NCBI GenBank assembly: GCA_965249785.1
Contig: CBDFMU010000022.1
Coordinates: 124,001 to 188,000, forward strand
DNA: 64,000 bases
From: M3007 sp965249785
Lineage (GTDB): Bacteria; Bacteroidota; Bacteroidia; Chitinophagales; Saprospiraceae
Reading direction: 5' to 3'
Part shown: positions 15,300-23,475 of the stretch, piece by piece
Layout of the letters: the number at the start of each line of letters is the position of its first letter
How positions within the stretch are numbered: position 1 is the first letter of the stretch
Notes under the pieces: generated by a model
The model's database searches: none
What the model was told of the DNA's origin: nothing
Seen by the model: the letters and a program-made list of their open reading frames with translations, nothing else
Program-made: the position numbers and the translations under genes

Positions 15300-16409
15300 C
15301 TATTCCCCTCCCATTTGCACCATCCGCGTCGGCCCCAGCATTTCATTGCGCACCGCAATCTGTTGAAGCGTATTCTGCGCCACCTTCAAAAAAGCCTCCG
15401 CCACAATACTACCCGTTTGCAGCACCGCAGGACGACCTTCGTCGCCGCCTTCGCGGATGCTTTGTACCAACGGAATTTGGCCCAATAACATGGAATTGCT
15501 TTCCAAAGCCAATTTCTTGCCGCCACCTTGTCCGAAGATAAAGTATTTATTCTGAGGCAGTTCTGCGGGTGTGAACCAGGCCATATTCTCCACCACGCCC
15601 AAAATCGGGACGTTAATTTGCGGCAGCAAAAACATATTCATCGCCTTGATCGCATCGGATAAAGCCACTTCCTGCGGGGTAGTAACCAACACGACGCCTG
15701 TAACGGGTACAGTTTGTACCAACGTCAATTGCACGTCGCCGGTGCCGGGCGGCAAATCCACGACCAGAAAATCGAGGGGTTCCCACAAAACATCATTGAC
15801 AAATTGCTTGATAATAGCCGCCAATCGCGGGCCACGCAGCACCACCGCCTGTTCCGGTTCGATGAGAAAACCAATGCTGATGCAGGGCATTCCATAGGCT
15901 TTCAGCGGCACCATTTTGGCTTTGCCGGTCACGTCCTGTATTTTTGGGCGTTGCCCGACGAGTCCGAGCATGGTCGGTAAGCTGGGACCATATACGTCGG
16001 CATCGAGTAGTCCTACCTTGGCACCGAGTTGTTGCAGGCCGAGGGCGAGATTGACCGCGACGGTGCTTTTGCCGACGCCGCCTTTACCAGAAGCTACGGC
16101 GATAATGTTCTTAATATGCGGTACTGTGCTGGTGCTTTCGGGCGTGCCGGGCGCGCGGGCGACGAGATGGGCATTGACGTTGGCCTGGGGATATATTTCG
16201 CCGATCACTCCGATGCAGGCGAAGTTCAGTTCCGCCTTACCCTGCATTTGCAGCGACGGAATGAGCAGTTTGAAATTGACGTTATCGCCCTGTATGTCCA
16301 GGTCTTGCACCATGCCTGCCGTTATGATGTCCTGCCCGGTTTGGGGGTCGCGCACCTGGCGGAGCGCAGCGATGATCTTCTCTTTTTCCATGGCTACCTG
16401 AATGTTCAT
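15300..16409 (-). CDS. apbC: Mrp/NBP35-type iron-sulfur carrier ATPase
   Basis: P-loop ATPase that loads Fe-S clusters onto apoproteins; cytoplasmic. An N-terminal DUF59 (MIP18-like) domain (ALRQVRDPQTGQDII) is followed by the deviant Walker A ASGKGGVGKST (about residues 106-116), DADVYGPSLPTMLG and VDLPPGTGDVQLTL. ATG at 16409 gives MNIQVAMEKEK; a frame extension upstream lacks family similarity. The C-terminal CxxC that holds the bridging cluster in many Mrp proteins is absent: the matching place reads ENMAWFTPAELPQNKYFIFG, a form I associate with Bacteroidota. Confidence 0.9.
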   Translation of the reverse strand: MNIQVAMEKEKIIAALRQVRDPQTGQDIITAGMVQDLDIQGDNVNFKLLIPSLQMQGKAELNFACIGVIGEIYPQANVNAHLVARAPGTPESTSTVPHIKNIIAVASGKGGVGKSTVAVNLALGLQQLGAKVGLLDADVYGPSLPTMLGLVGQRPKIQDVTGKAKMVPLKAYGMPCISIGFLIEPEQAVVLRGPRLAAIIKQFVNDVLWEPLDFLVVDLPPGTGDVQLTLVQTVPVTGVVLVTTPQEVALSDAIKAMNMFLLPQINVPILGVVENMAWFTPAELPQNKYFIFGQGGGKKLALESNSMLLGQIPLVQSIREGGDEGRPAVLQTGSIVAEAFLKVAQNTLQQIAVRNEMLGPTRMVQMGGE

Positions 16410-16515
16410 GCTAAGCGGTTTTCGGAAATTAAATGCGCCGCAAAAGTACAAATGCGCCACGCTGGACGGTGCCAGGTGACGCATTTATATTGCATAAAGA
16501 TTTCTATTACAGCGA

Positions 16516-18207
16516 CTACTTTTCGCAGGCTTCCAAAAGTTGGGCCAGTTTAATCATGTCTTCACTTTTACGTTTAAAACCGTCTTTATCCGCTGCTTCC
16601 ACCACAGCCGGACAATCAGCGAAGACTTTTTTGATACCTTTATTGACGTTCAGGCCAAATTTCATACCGGCGAGTGAGAAAGTTTCTTCGCCTGCTACCT
16701 TGTAGATAATATAGTCGGGAGTCAGATTTTTTGCACCTTGTTCGTCCGTTTGGGCCAGGTAAAGTTTTATCTTGGGCGATTCGTAAATAATTTCCAGTAC
16801 TTCTTTACTAGCGCGTAACGCTATTGCATTGGAAGCCTTGTACGTTTGAACGGAAAAAGAGCGATTGTTGAAGCCAAAAGCGGCTATTTTATTCTTGTTC
16901 AAACTGGTCACCGCATATTTTTCGCCGAGGTCGGTGGCGTAGCGGACATTGCCATTGGAGCCAAAGTCCAGACCTACTACATTTGGATTTTCAATCAGAA
17001 ACAACACCTTATTTTCTTTGCCATCGGTGCCAGTCACCCAGCCGTCATACTGCACCGTTCTATCAGTCAAGCCCAGCGAACTACGTTTATAGTCTTCTTT
17101 GCGGCCGTCGCTGGTGGTTGCATATTTTACTTCCGGGGCATTTTTGACTACTTCGCTAGCCACCTCTTCGCTGAATTTGGTGGGGAAATGGCGGGTGGTC
17201 TTTTCCGCTTTTTCGAGACTAGCTTGTACATCTTTAATGTCTTCCAGCAAGTGTTTGCCATCTTTGGGATCATAATCATTGGTCACTACGGCAGCCGCGT
17301 GTTCCGTAGCTTTGGCCCAGTCTTCGGTCCAAAAAGCTAGCAACGCGAGGTTGTAAAGACAAGCATATTTAAGTTTACGTTCGCTCTTTTCCTCGGCATT
17401 ATACTTGTCTTTTTGCTGCGTAAAATACGCTATGGCAGGTTGCAGCATTTGCTTGACAGAGTCGAGCGAATATTCGGCTTTCATCAAAGAAAGAGCGGCT
17501 TTGCTGGTTTGGTAAGCTTGTTGAAAGCCAGCATAATCCGGGTGTTTCTCCGAGTCGAGGATTTGCAATTTAGGCTGTTCACTCACGGGTGTGTATCCGT
17601 ATTGGGTATTCAAATACTCATATATTTCGCGCATGGCACCCGTCAATGCCTGCTGATCATGCTGCGCAATATCGCGACCCAAACTGACGCGATTGTAATC
17701 CGCCAGATCCGCCGAGCTATTGTATTCGCGGGAATTAAAGGTTCGCATACCCAATAGCCAATCCTTTTTAGCCGCCACTTTGCCACCTTCTGTGCGCACT
17801 TGCAACGTAAGCGTATGCTCGTATTGCACGGAAGTATAGTACGTTTTAGTTTCGCGGATCACCTTGCCCGCCTTGTCCGTTTCCTGTTTAGTGTTAATTT
17901 TCATCTCGGTACCGCCAGGTCTGTAATCGCTCAAAGTCAACTCCAGATTGAAGTGACCACCCTCGGTAATCTTCTGATAACCAAGCACTTTTAGATTATT
18001 AGTAAAGAATTTGTCTTCAATGCCAAGAGAGTGCAGGTCTTTTGGATTGGCCGAAAGCACCGCACTATACGTCTGGTAAGTGGCGGGAAAAGGCTGACGC
18101 GGCAGTCGAACATAGCGCACGGTGACTGTTTCGCCATCAAGGTCGACTTTTTGGGCAAAAACTGGCATGGACATCAAGCCAACCAGCAGCAAAAGGAGGT
18201 TTTTCAT
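16516..18207 (-). CDS. Exported hypothetical protein, 563 aa
   Basis: Not recognised. A signal peptide (MKNLLLLLVGLMSMPVFAQ) shows export. The middle part (about residues 230-340) is helical and TPR-like, rich in Lys/Glu/Ala (LYNLALLAFWTEDWAKATEH). The C-terminal region is beta-rich with a conserved-looking GWVTGTDGKENKVLFLIENP. There is no lipobox, T9SS domain or barrel pattern, so it is probably periplasmic. It stands alone: the Mrp gene begins about 110 nt after its stop and the Nudix gene diverges. Confidence 0.75.
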   Translation of the reverse strand: MKNLLLLLVGLMSMPVFAQKVDLDGETVTVRYVRLPRQPFPATYQTYSAVLSANPKDLHSLGIEDKFFTNNLKVLGYQKITEGGHFNLELTLSDYRPGGTEMKINTKQETDKAGKVIRETKTYYTSVQYEHTLTLQVRTEGGKVAAKKDWLLGMRTFNSREYNSSADLADYNRVSLGRDIAQHDQQALTGAMREIYEYLNTQYGYTPVSEQPKLQILDSEKHPDYAGFQQAYQTSKAALSLMKAEYSLDSVKQMLQPAIAYFTQQKDKYNAEEKSERKLKYACLYNLALLAFWTEDWAKATEHAAAVVTNDYDPKDGKHLLEDIKDVQASLEKAEKTTRHFPTKFSEEVASEVVKNAPEVKYATTSDGRKEDYKRSSLGLTDRTVQYDGWVTGTDGKENKVLFLIENPNVVGLDFGSNGNVRYATDLGEKYAVTSLNKNKIAAFGFNNRSFSVQTYKASNAIALRASKEVLEIIYESPKIKLYLAQTDEQGAKNLTPDYIIYKVAGEETFSLAGMKFGLNVNKGIKKVFADCPAVVEAADKDGFKRKSEDMIKLAQLLEACEK

Positions 18208-18288
18208 AATTTAAAATAGAGATTTAATAAGTGTTTAATGGTGAGAAGAGTGCAAAGAAATACATAAATAAACTCGTTTTTAAAAAAC

Positions 18289-18317
18289 TTTGTAACCTAA
18301 TAATTTACGTATATTGA
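18289..18317 (+). promoter_or_regulatory. Candidate promoter of the Nudix gene
   Basis: TTTG (18289-18292), 17-nt spacer, TATATTGA (18310-18317). Spacing and sequence are slightly off consensus. The ATG is 45 nt downstream. Confidence 0.45.
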
Positions 18318-18362
18318 GTGCTATTAACTACTTTAAAATAACGAAATTATACATCAATCCCT

Positions 18363-18827
18363 ATGCTCATATCCTGCGGACTTCTCCTGTATCGTCTTCG
18401 TGAAGAAAACCTGGAAGTATTTCTGTGTCATCCCGGCGGGCCTTTTTTCGCCGATAGAGATGCCGGCATTTGGGGCATTCCAAAGGGCCTGGTGGAAGAA
18501 GGCGAGGATCGGCTAGTGGCGGCTAAGCGCGAGTTTGAGGAAGAAATTGGTTTGGCTGTGCCGACGAATGGACCATTTTTGCCGCTTAGCCCGATCAAAC
18601 AGAAGGGTAACAAAATGGTGTACGCCTGGGCGGCGGAGGCGGATTTTGAAATCGAGGAAGTCAACAGCAACACGTTTCCCATTCAATGGCCGCCTAAATC
18701 CGGCAAATGGGTGCGTTTCCCGGAAGTAGATTGCGCGGAATGGTTTTCATTGGCGGCAGCGCAGGAGAAGATTTTGGCGGCGCAGTGGGCATTGGTGGAA
18801 GAATTGAAAGAAAAGTGGAGGGGTTGA
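18363..18827 (+). CDS. Nudix hydrolase
   Basis: Hydrolyses a nucleoside diphosphate linked to another moiety. The Nudix box is GLVEEGEDRLVAAKREFEEE with IGL following (about residues 41-63), with the glutamates that bind Mg2+ intact. The N-terminus ISCGLLLYRLREENLEVFL and the later PIQWPPKSGKWVRFPEVDCAEWF resemble the diadenosine polyphosphate/NTP pyrophosphohydrolase-like group, but substrate cannot be fixed from sequence. 154 residues, cytoplasmic. Confidence 0.9.
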   Translation: MLISCGLLLYRLREENLEVFLCHPGGPFFADRDAGIWGIPKGLVEEGEDRLVAAKREFEEEIGLAVPTNGPFLPLSPIKQKGNKMVYAWAAEADFEIEEVNSNTFPIQWPPKSGKWVRFPEVDCAEWFSLAAAQEKILAAQWALVEELKEKWRG

Positions 18828-18848
18828 GAATGTTGAAAAGTTGAGAAA
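18823..18848. repeat. TTGAGAATGTTGA word array
   Basis: Overlaps the Nudix stop codon and runs on for about 20 nt. Same word as at 9089 after GH1. Confidence 0.5.
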
Positions 18849-18922
18849 ACTATTACTTCTATGCCTTGGTTGCTAATAACTATTTAGCCGGTTTTTTTAT
18901 TCCCGAAGGGAATTTAGATATG

Positions 18923-20014
18923 CTAAATAGTTACGGTTTCTAACTGAAAGGCCACCGTCCGCACCCGCTTGGTCGCTATGCCTTCGGCAGTATTTTCTTC
19001 CAAAATCATGGCCTGCGCCTCTGGCATTTCAAACACGCCGGGCATATCCCGAATGCGGGCCGCTGGTACGCCGTGGGCTTTAAACTGCTGCATTAAGTCA
19101 CTTAAATTCGTCTTGCCAATCGCTTCGGCTAATATTTTATTTAAAGCCGCCCGATTTTCCACCCGCACTTTATTAGTTTGAAAATCAGTATGTTGTAATA
19201 AATTTTCTAAATCTAATACTTGACAAAGCCGCTGAAATTGCCGCTCCGTACCCACCGCCAACACCACGGATTGTCCATCAGCGCAGGTAAAAATATCACC
19301 GTAAGGCGCAATATTGGGATGCTGCGTACCCATACGTTGCGGCACGTGGCCGGTCATCAAATAATTGGAAGCCTGATTGAGTAGCGAAGCAATAGCCGAT
19401 TCGAGGAGGGAAGTGGTGATTACCATGCCTTCGCCGGTGCGTTCGCGGTGCAGCAGGGCGAGCAAAATGCCTTCTTTCAATTGGTGAGCTGCCAAAGTAT
19501 CAACGAAAGCCACGGGCAGGCGCACGGGCGGGCGATCTGGTTCGCCAGTCATATACAGGTAGCCTGCTTCGGCTTGCAGCACGATGTCGAAGGCCGGACT
19601 CTCATCTTCTGGGTCGGCGAATGCATAGAGTTGGGCGAAGATAAGTCGTTGATTTTGAGCACGTAAACTCTCGGCATCCACTCCCATGCGTCGGGCGGAG
19701 GAAGGTTTGAAATTGGAAATAATTACGTCGGCAGACAGCGCGATTTCTACGGCTCGTTGTTGATCTTCGGGATTGGTCAAGTCCAGAAAGAGATGTTGTT
19801 TGCCCCAATTTACGCTGCACCAATAGGCCGAAATGGGCGATTTCGGGTCTTCGATAGGCAACTTCCAGCCCCGCGTCATATCGCCGCCGGTATTTTTATT
19901 TTCAATCTTAATCACCTCGGCCCCCAATTCAGCGAAGAACATCCCAACAGCGGGACCGGCCAGTACACTGGCAAATTCGACTACTTTTAAGCCGGCAAAA
20001 AACTGATTTTGCAT
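18923..20014 (-). CDS. CaiB/BaiF (family III) CoA-transferase
   Basis: Transfers CoA between carboxylic acids, cytoplasmic. The N-terminus FAGLKVVEFASVLAGPAVGM and ELGAEVIKIENKNTGGDMTR are typical; the catalytic Asp is in VAFVDTLAAHQLKEGIL (about residue 171). I choose the ATG at 20014 (MQNQFFAGLKVVEF) because the family starts here and a word leader (ATTATCCAAAGTCC) lies just upstream; the ATG at 20050 would add 12 residues encoded by that leader. Acid substrate unknown. Confidence 0.86.
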   Translation of the reverse strand: MQNQFFAGLKVVEFASVLAGPAVGMFFAELGAEVIKIENKNTGGDMTRGWKLPIEDPKSPISAYWCSVNWGKQHLFLDLTNPEDQQRAVEIALSADVIISNFKPSSARRMGVDAESLRAQNQRLIFAQLYAFADPEDESPAFDIVLQAEAGYLYMTGEPDRPPVRLPVAFVDTLAAHQLKEGILLALLHRERTGEGMVITTSLLESAIASLLNQASNYLMTGHVPQRMGTQHPNIAPYGDIFTCADGQSVVLAVGTERQFQRLCQVLDLENLLQHTDFQTNKVRVENRAALNKILAEAIGKTNLSDLMQQFKAHGVPAARIRDMPGVFEMPEAQAMILEENTAEGIATKRVRTVAFQLETVTI

Positions 20015-20154
20015 ATTTTTTGGACTTTGGATAATTTGATTGTTAGGCATTGGACTGTGGGCGGTTTGACGTTGGAGTTCTTCAAGTTATAAGCTACGGT
20101 ACAAAGTCCGATTGTCTAAAGTCTAATTATCCAACGTCCATTTATCCAACTATT
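20015..20154. repeat. Divergent ATTATCCAA(A/C)GTCC leaders
   Basis: The CoA-transferase leader (minus strand, about 20018-20050) and the nnr leader (plus strand, about 20102-20152) share the words ATTATCCAAAGTCC and ATTATCCAACGTCC, each on its gene's sense strand. The middle of the region shows nothing else recognisable. Confidence 0.5.
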
Positions 20155-21657
20155 ATGAAAATTTACAACGCCACCCAAGTTCATGATTGGGATGCTTATA
20201 CCATTGAAAATGAACCAGTTACTTCGGTCGAATTAATGAACCGTGCTGCTCATGCGTTCACGGATTGGTTCGTGCAAATGTATCCTGATTCGCAACGTCC
20301 AGTGTACATATTTGCCGGTACAGGTAACAATGGCGGCGACGGACTGGCCGTGGCGCGGATGCTGCATCGGCGTTTTTATGACGTGCAGGTGCGGATTTGC
20401 GATTTTGCTGGAAAACGTTCGACGGACTTTGAAGCGCAGCGAAAAGTGTTGCCAGAAGGTGTGACCCTAACAACATCGCAAGAATGGAGGCCACCCACGG
20501 ACGTTGGTAAAAATGAGGTGGTCATAGATGCGCTTTTCGGTACGGGTTTGAGCCGTCCGCTGATTGAACCCTGGTCACAAGTAATTGATTATCTGAATCA
20601 TTTGCCCAATGATGTAGTCGCCATTGATCTGCCCAGCGGCCTTTTTGCTGACCAACATACGGATGGCCCAGTCGTAAAAGCAACCCGAACATTTAGTTTT
20701 GAAACGCCCAAACGCGCCTTCTTTTTTCCAGAAAATGCGGAGCGGGTGGGGGAGTGGGCCTACGGGCCGATTGGCTTGCATCCCGATTTTGAGCAGCAAA
20801 CGGATACAATATTTTACTATCTGACTCACGCGGATGCACAGAAGCTAGTGAAACCGCGTTCAAAATTCAGCCATAAAGGAACATTTGGCCACGCCCTTTT
20901 GGTGGTTGGAAGTAAGGGCAAGATCGGTGCAGCAGTGCTGGCGGCGCGGGCTTGTCTGCGGTCGGGCGTGGGCTTGCTGACGGTGCAGGTGCCCGAATGC
21001 GGTTATTCCGTGTTACAAACCACTGTGCCAGAAGCGATGTGCAGCACGGACGTACAAATGGATTTTATTAGCCAATTGCCTGACATTCAAAATATTACGA
21101 CTATCGGTATTGGGCCGGGGCTAGGCGATTATTCCGACACGGCAGCAGCTATACGCAAATTACTGGAAGCAGTTCAGCAGCCAATAGTACTTGATGCTGA
21201 TGCGTTGAATTTGCTGGCGAAAAATCCAGATTGGTGGCCATTAGTACCCAAAAACGCTATTCTGACACCACATCCAAAAGAATTTGAACGGCTGTTTGGG
21301 CCTTCCAAAAATGAGTTTGATCGCAATGATTTACATCGAAAAATGGCGCAGGAACATGGCGTGGTTATCGTGCTGAAGGGCGCGAATACGGCCATTGCGT
21401 TGCCGGATGGATCATGCTGGTTCAATTCCACGGGCAATCCCGGCATGGCCACTGGCGGCACCGGCGATGTGTTGACCGGAATAATTACTGGATTGCTGGC
21501 GCAAGGATATACATCGGAGCAGGCGGCACTTTTGGGTGTTTACTTGCACGGTTTGGCGGGCGATTTGGCAGCGGCTAAAAACAGCCAGGCAGCCTTGACG
21601 GCTGGCGATGTAGTAGAGGCGTTGGGAGCGGGTTGGAAGGCTTTGGGAGGAGCGTGA
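20155..21657 (+). CDS. nnr: Bifunctional NAD(P)H-hydrate epimerase/dehydratase
   Basis: Repairs damaged NADHX and NADPHX. The N-terminal YjeF epimerase domain (about 1-210) has VYIFAGTGNNGGDGLAVARM and VVIDALFGTGLSRPL. The C-terminal YjeF/CARKD dehydratase (about 225-500) has KGTFGHALLVVGSKGKIGAA, VLDADALNLLA, LTPHPKEFERLFG and the ATP-site TGNPGMATGGTGDVLTGII. ATG at 20155 gives MKIYNATQVHDWDAYT and a normal 500-residue fusion. A frame extension to 20050 is leader sequence. Confidence 0.93.
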   Translation: MKIYNATQVHDWDAYTIENEPVTSVELMNRAAHAFTDWFVQMYPDSQRPVYIFAGTGNNGGDGLAVARMLHRRFYDVQVRICDFAGKRSTDFEAQRKVLPEGVTLTTSQEWRPPTDVGKNEVVIDALFGTGLSRPLIEPWSQVIDYLNHLPNDVVAIDLPSGLFADQHTDGPVVKATRTFSFETPKRAFFFPENAERVGEWAYGPIGLHPDFEQQTDTIFYYLTHADAQKLVKPRSKFSHKGTFGHALLVVGSKGKIGAAVLAARACLRSGVGLLTVQVPECGYSVLQTTVPEAMCSTDVQMDFISQLPDIQNITTIGIGPGLGDYSDTAAAIRKLLEAVQQPIVLDADALNLLAKNPDWWPLVPKNAILTPHPKEFERLFGPSKNEFDRNDLHRKMAQEHGVVIVLKGANTAIALPDGSCWFNSTGNPGMATGGTGDVLTGIITGLLAQGYTSEQAALLGVYLHGLAGDLAAAKNSQAALTAGDVVEALGAGWKALGGA

Positions 21658-21660
21658 AAG

Positions 21661-21700
21661 TAAAAAGGCAAATAAGCAAATGGCAACAAACAAATAGGGT
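21661..21700. repeat. GGCAAA word array
   Basis: AAAAGGCAAATAAGCAAATG and GGCAACAAACAAATAGG right after the nnr stop; complementary to the TTGCC leader words. Confidence 0.45.
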
Positions 21701-21719
21701 CTTCTGTATACTCATGTAT

Positions 21720-21755
21720 AAAAAAATCCCGCTGGCGGAGTATTCCACCAGCGGG
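21720..21755 (-). terminator. Terminator of trxA
   Basis: On the minus strand CCCGCTGGTGGA, a 4-nt loop and TCCGCCAGCGGG (21728-21755, one mismatch) followed by GATTTTTT. It begins 24 nt after the thioredoxin stop. Confidence 0.85.
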
Positions 21756-21778
21756 CTAATATATTGATAGCGCGCGAT

Positions 21779-22096
21779 TTAGATATGCGCGTCAATTTTG
21801 GATTTCAAAAACTGTTTGGTCTGTGCGCCGACGATTTTTTCCTTCAATTCTCCATTTTTGAAGATCAGGAAAGTTGGAATACCGCGCACATTAAACTGCG
21901 TGGGGACTTCCGGGTTATCGTCTACGTTGAGCTTGCCGATCACGGCGCGGCCTTCGTATTCGGTCGACAGTTCTTCCATCACTGGAGTCATCATCTTGCA
22001 GGGGCCGCACCATTCTGCCCACAGGTCAATTACAGTTAGTTTATCGTTACCGATCACATCGGTCTGGAAGTTTGCATCAGAAAATTCGTGTGACAT
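21779..22096 (-). CDS. trxA: Thioredoxin
   Basis: Cytoplasmic disulfide reductase of 105 residues. The redox motif WCGPC is in IDLWAEWCGPCKMMTP (about residues 24-39), the cis-Pro in VRGIPTFLIFKNGE. Length and motif spacing are standard. A perfect -7 box lies at 22174 and a strong terminator at 21720, so it is a single-gene transcript. Confidence 0.96.
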   Translation of the reverse strand: MSHEFSDANFQTDVIGNDKLTVIDLWAEWCGPCKMMTPVMEELSTEYEGRAVIGKLNVDDNPEVPTQFNVRGIPTFLIFKNGELKEKIVGAQTKQFLKSKIDAHI

Positions 22097-22173
22097 ATAA
22101 AAAGTTATTTGAATGTGAAGATCAAAGGTGTTGTTATTTGGGGCTTAAAACATCTTTTAGACGGAATAGGTTG

Positions 22174-22181
22174 CAAAAGTA
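22174..22181 (-). promoter_or_regulatory. -7 box of trxA
   Basis: TACTTTTG on the minus strand matches TAnnTTTG; the start codon is 77 nt downstream. No TTTG at the -33 position is seen. Confidence 0.5.
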
Positions 22182-22268
22182 TCGGAAATGAGACGGTGTT
22201 GTGCAGACTTTATTCAAAACTGTCCGCACGCCAACAGTTACTTTTCTATCAGCCACATTATCAACTGC

Positions 22269-22904
22269 TTAGCCGCCAAAAGTATACTGAAACCAACCCA
22301 CAATCTGCTCCAAAAATGCCTTAAACAGCGATGGTTGCAGCAAAAGCGGGAAAAAGAAACCGAAAACCGCTCCAAAAAAGTGAGCGGTGTGGTCAATATT
22401 GTCGCCGCCTTTCTTGGCCGCATACGTGCTGTACCATAAGTACAATGGGCCAAAAATGAAGCCTGGAATTGGAATTGGAATAAAGAAAATCATGATTCCA
22501 ATAGTTGGATCCAGCAGAATAGACGCAAATAAAACTGCCGCCACCGCGCCCGAAGCACCGATGCTCGAAAAATAAGACGCATCGCGAAATTTATAAAAAG
22601 TACCCACCGAAGCAGCCACAATAGACACCAGATAGAAGACCAAAAACAGCGTGGCGCCCATTTGTGGAAATTCGCTGATAAACCAATTTTCTACATACGG
22701 CCCAAAGAAATACAGGGTCAACATATTGAAAATCAAGTGCATCATGTCCCCGTGCAGGAAGCCGCTGGTCAGCCAGCGATAATATTCGCCAGCCCGCGCT
22801 TCCTGGTAAGGCCAGTGTTTTAGCTTCTGAAATAACTCTTGATTATTAAAAGCCAGAAAGGAAATAAGCGACGTAACGCCGATAATAATGTAAGTAATAG
22901 GCAT
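22269..22904 (-). CDS. Rhomboid family intramembrane serine protease
   Basis: Six-helix membrane protease of 211 residues that cuts substrates within the membrane. The family features are WRWLTSG-like YYRWLTSGFLHGDMMHLIFN (His and Asn of loop 1), catalytic Ser118 in GASGAVAAVL, and catalytic His175 in DHTAHFFGAVFG. Hydrophobic segments are clear at about 3-20, 50-72, 82-102, 115-150 and 173-205. A word leader (AATTCATAACTTATAATTC) lies upstream. The substrate is unknown. Confidence 0.93.
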   Translation of the reverse strand: MPITYIIIGVTSLISFLAFNNQELFQKLKHWPYQEARAGEYYRWLTSGFLHGDMMHLIFNMLTLYFFGPYVENWFISEFPQMGATLFLVFYLVSIVAASVGTFYKFRDASYFSSIGASGAVAAVLFASILLDPTIGIMIFFIPIPIPGFIFGPLYLWYSTYAAKKGGDNIDHTAHFFGAVFGFFFPLLLQPSLFKAFLEQIVGWFQYTFGG

Positions 22905-22910
22905 TTTTAG

Positions 22911-22945
22911 AATTATGAATTATAAGTTATGAATTATTTGGTTGG
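22911..22945. repeat. AATTCATAACTT word leader of the rhomboid gene
   Basis: On the minus sense strand CATAACTTATAATTCATAAT, directly before the rhomboid start codon. Confidence 0.5.
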
Positions 22946-23004
22946 TCTGGCAGCCTCGCTTCTCTCCTTTTTTTCCTCTCACCCTCTCACTTCTCTCACT
23001 CTTC

Positions 23005-23475
23005 TCACCCATTATGGTAAGGTTCATTGCGTAGAATCGTCATGGCGCGGTAGAGTTGTTCCAGAAAAAACAGGCGCACCATCTGATGGGAAAAAGTAAG
23101 TTGCGACAGGGCGATCTGCTCGTTGGCGCGGGCGTAAACATCGGGGGAAAAACCGAAAGCACCGCCAATTAGAAAGACCATTTTTCGGTTGGAAGCGGTC
23201 AGGCGGCGTTCCAGCCACTGCGCCAGTCCCGGCGAAGTGAACTCGTGGCCGTGCTCATCGAGCAGCACCAGATAGTCGTCGGACGCGAGTTTGGCGAGCA
23301 GCATTTTGCCTTCTTCTTTTTTCAAAATGGCACCATCACTAATTTTGTTTTTCACATCGGGCAGCACGATAAGGCGAAATGGCAAATAATTGGCGAGCCG
23401 TTTTTCAAAGATTTCCATACCCATTTCGAGGTACTTTTCGGACGTTTTGCCAATTGCCCAAAGTTCGATTTTCAT
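23005..23475 (-). CDS. rlmH: 23S rRNA (pseudouridine1915-N3)-methyltransferase
   Basis: SPOUT methyltransferase that methylates pseudouridine 1915 of 23S rRNA. 156 residues, typical. The trefoil-knot SAM site is FLIGGAFGFSPDVYARA, and the C-terminus LSQLTFSHQMVRLFFLEQLY with RAMTILRNEPYHNG is diagnostic. It overlaps the SWIM gene by 4 nt (ATGA), so the two are co-transcribed and probably translationally coupled. A CTCACC-type word array (sense GTGAGA) follows the stop codon. Confidence 0.96.
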   Translation of the reverse strand: MKIELWAIGKTSEKYLEMGMEIFEKRLANYLPFRLIVLPDVKNKISDGAILKKEEGKMLLAKLASDDYLVLLDEHGHEFTSPGLAQWLERRLTASNRKMVFLIGGAFGFSPDVYARANEQIALSQLTFSHQMVRLFFLEQLYRAMTILRNEPYHNG

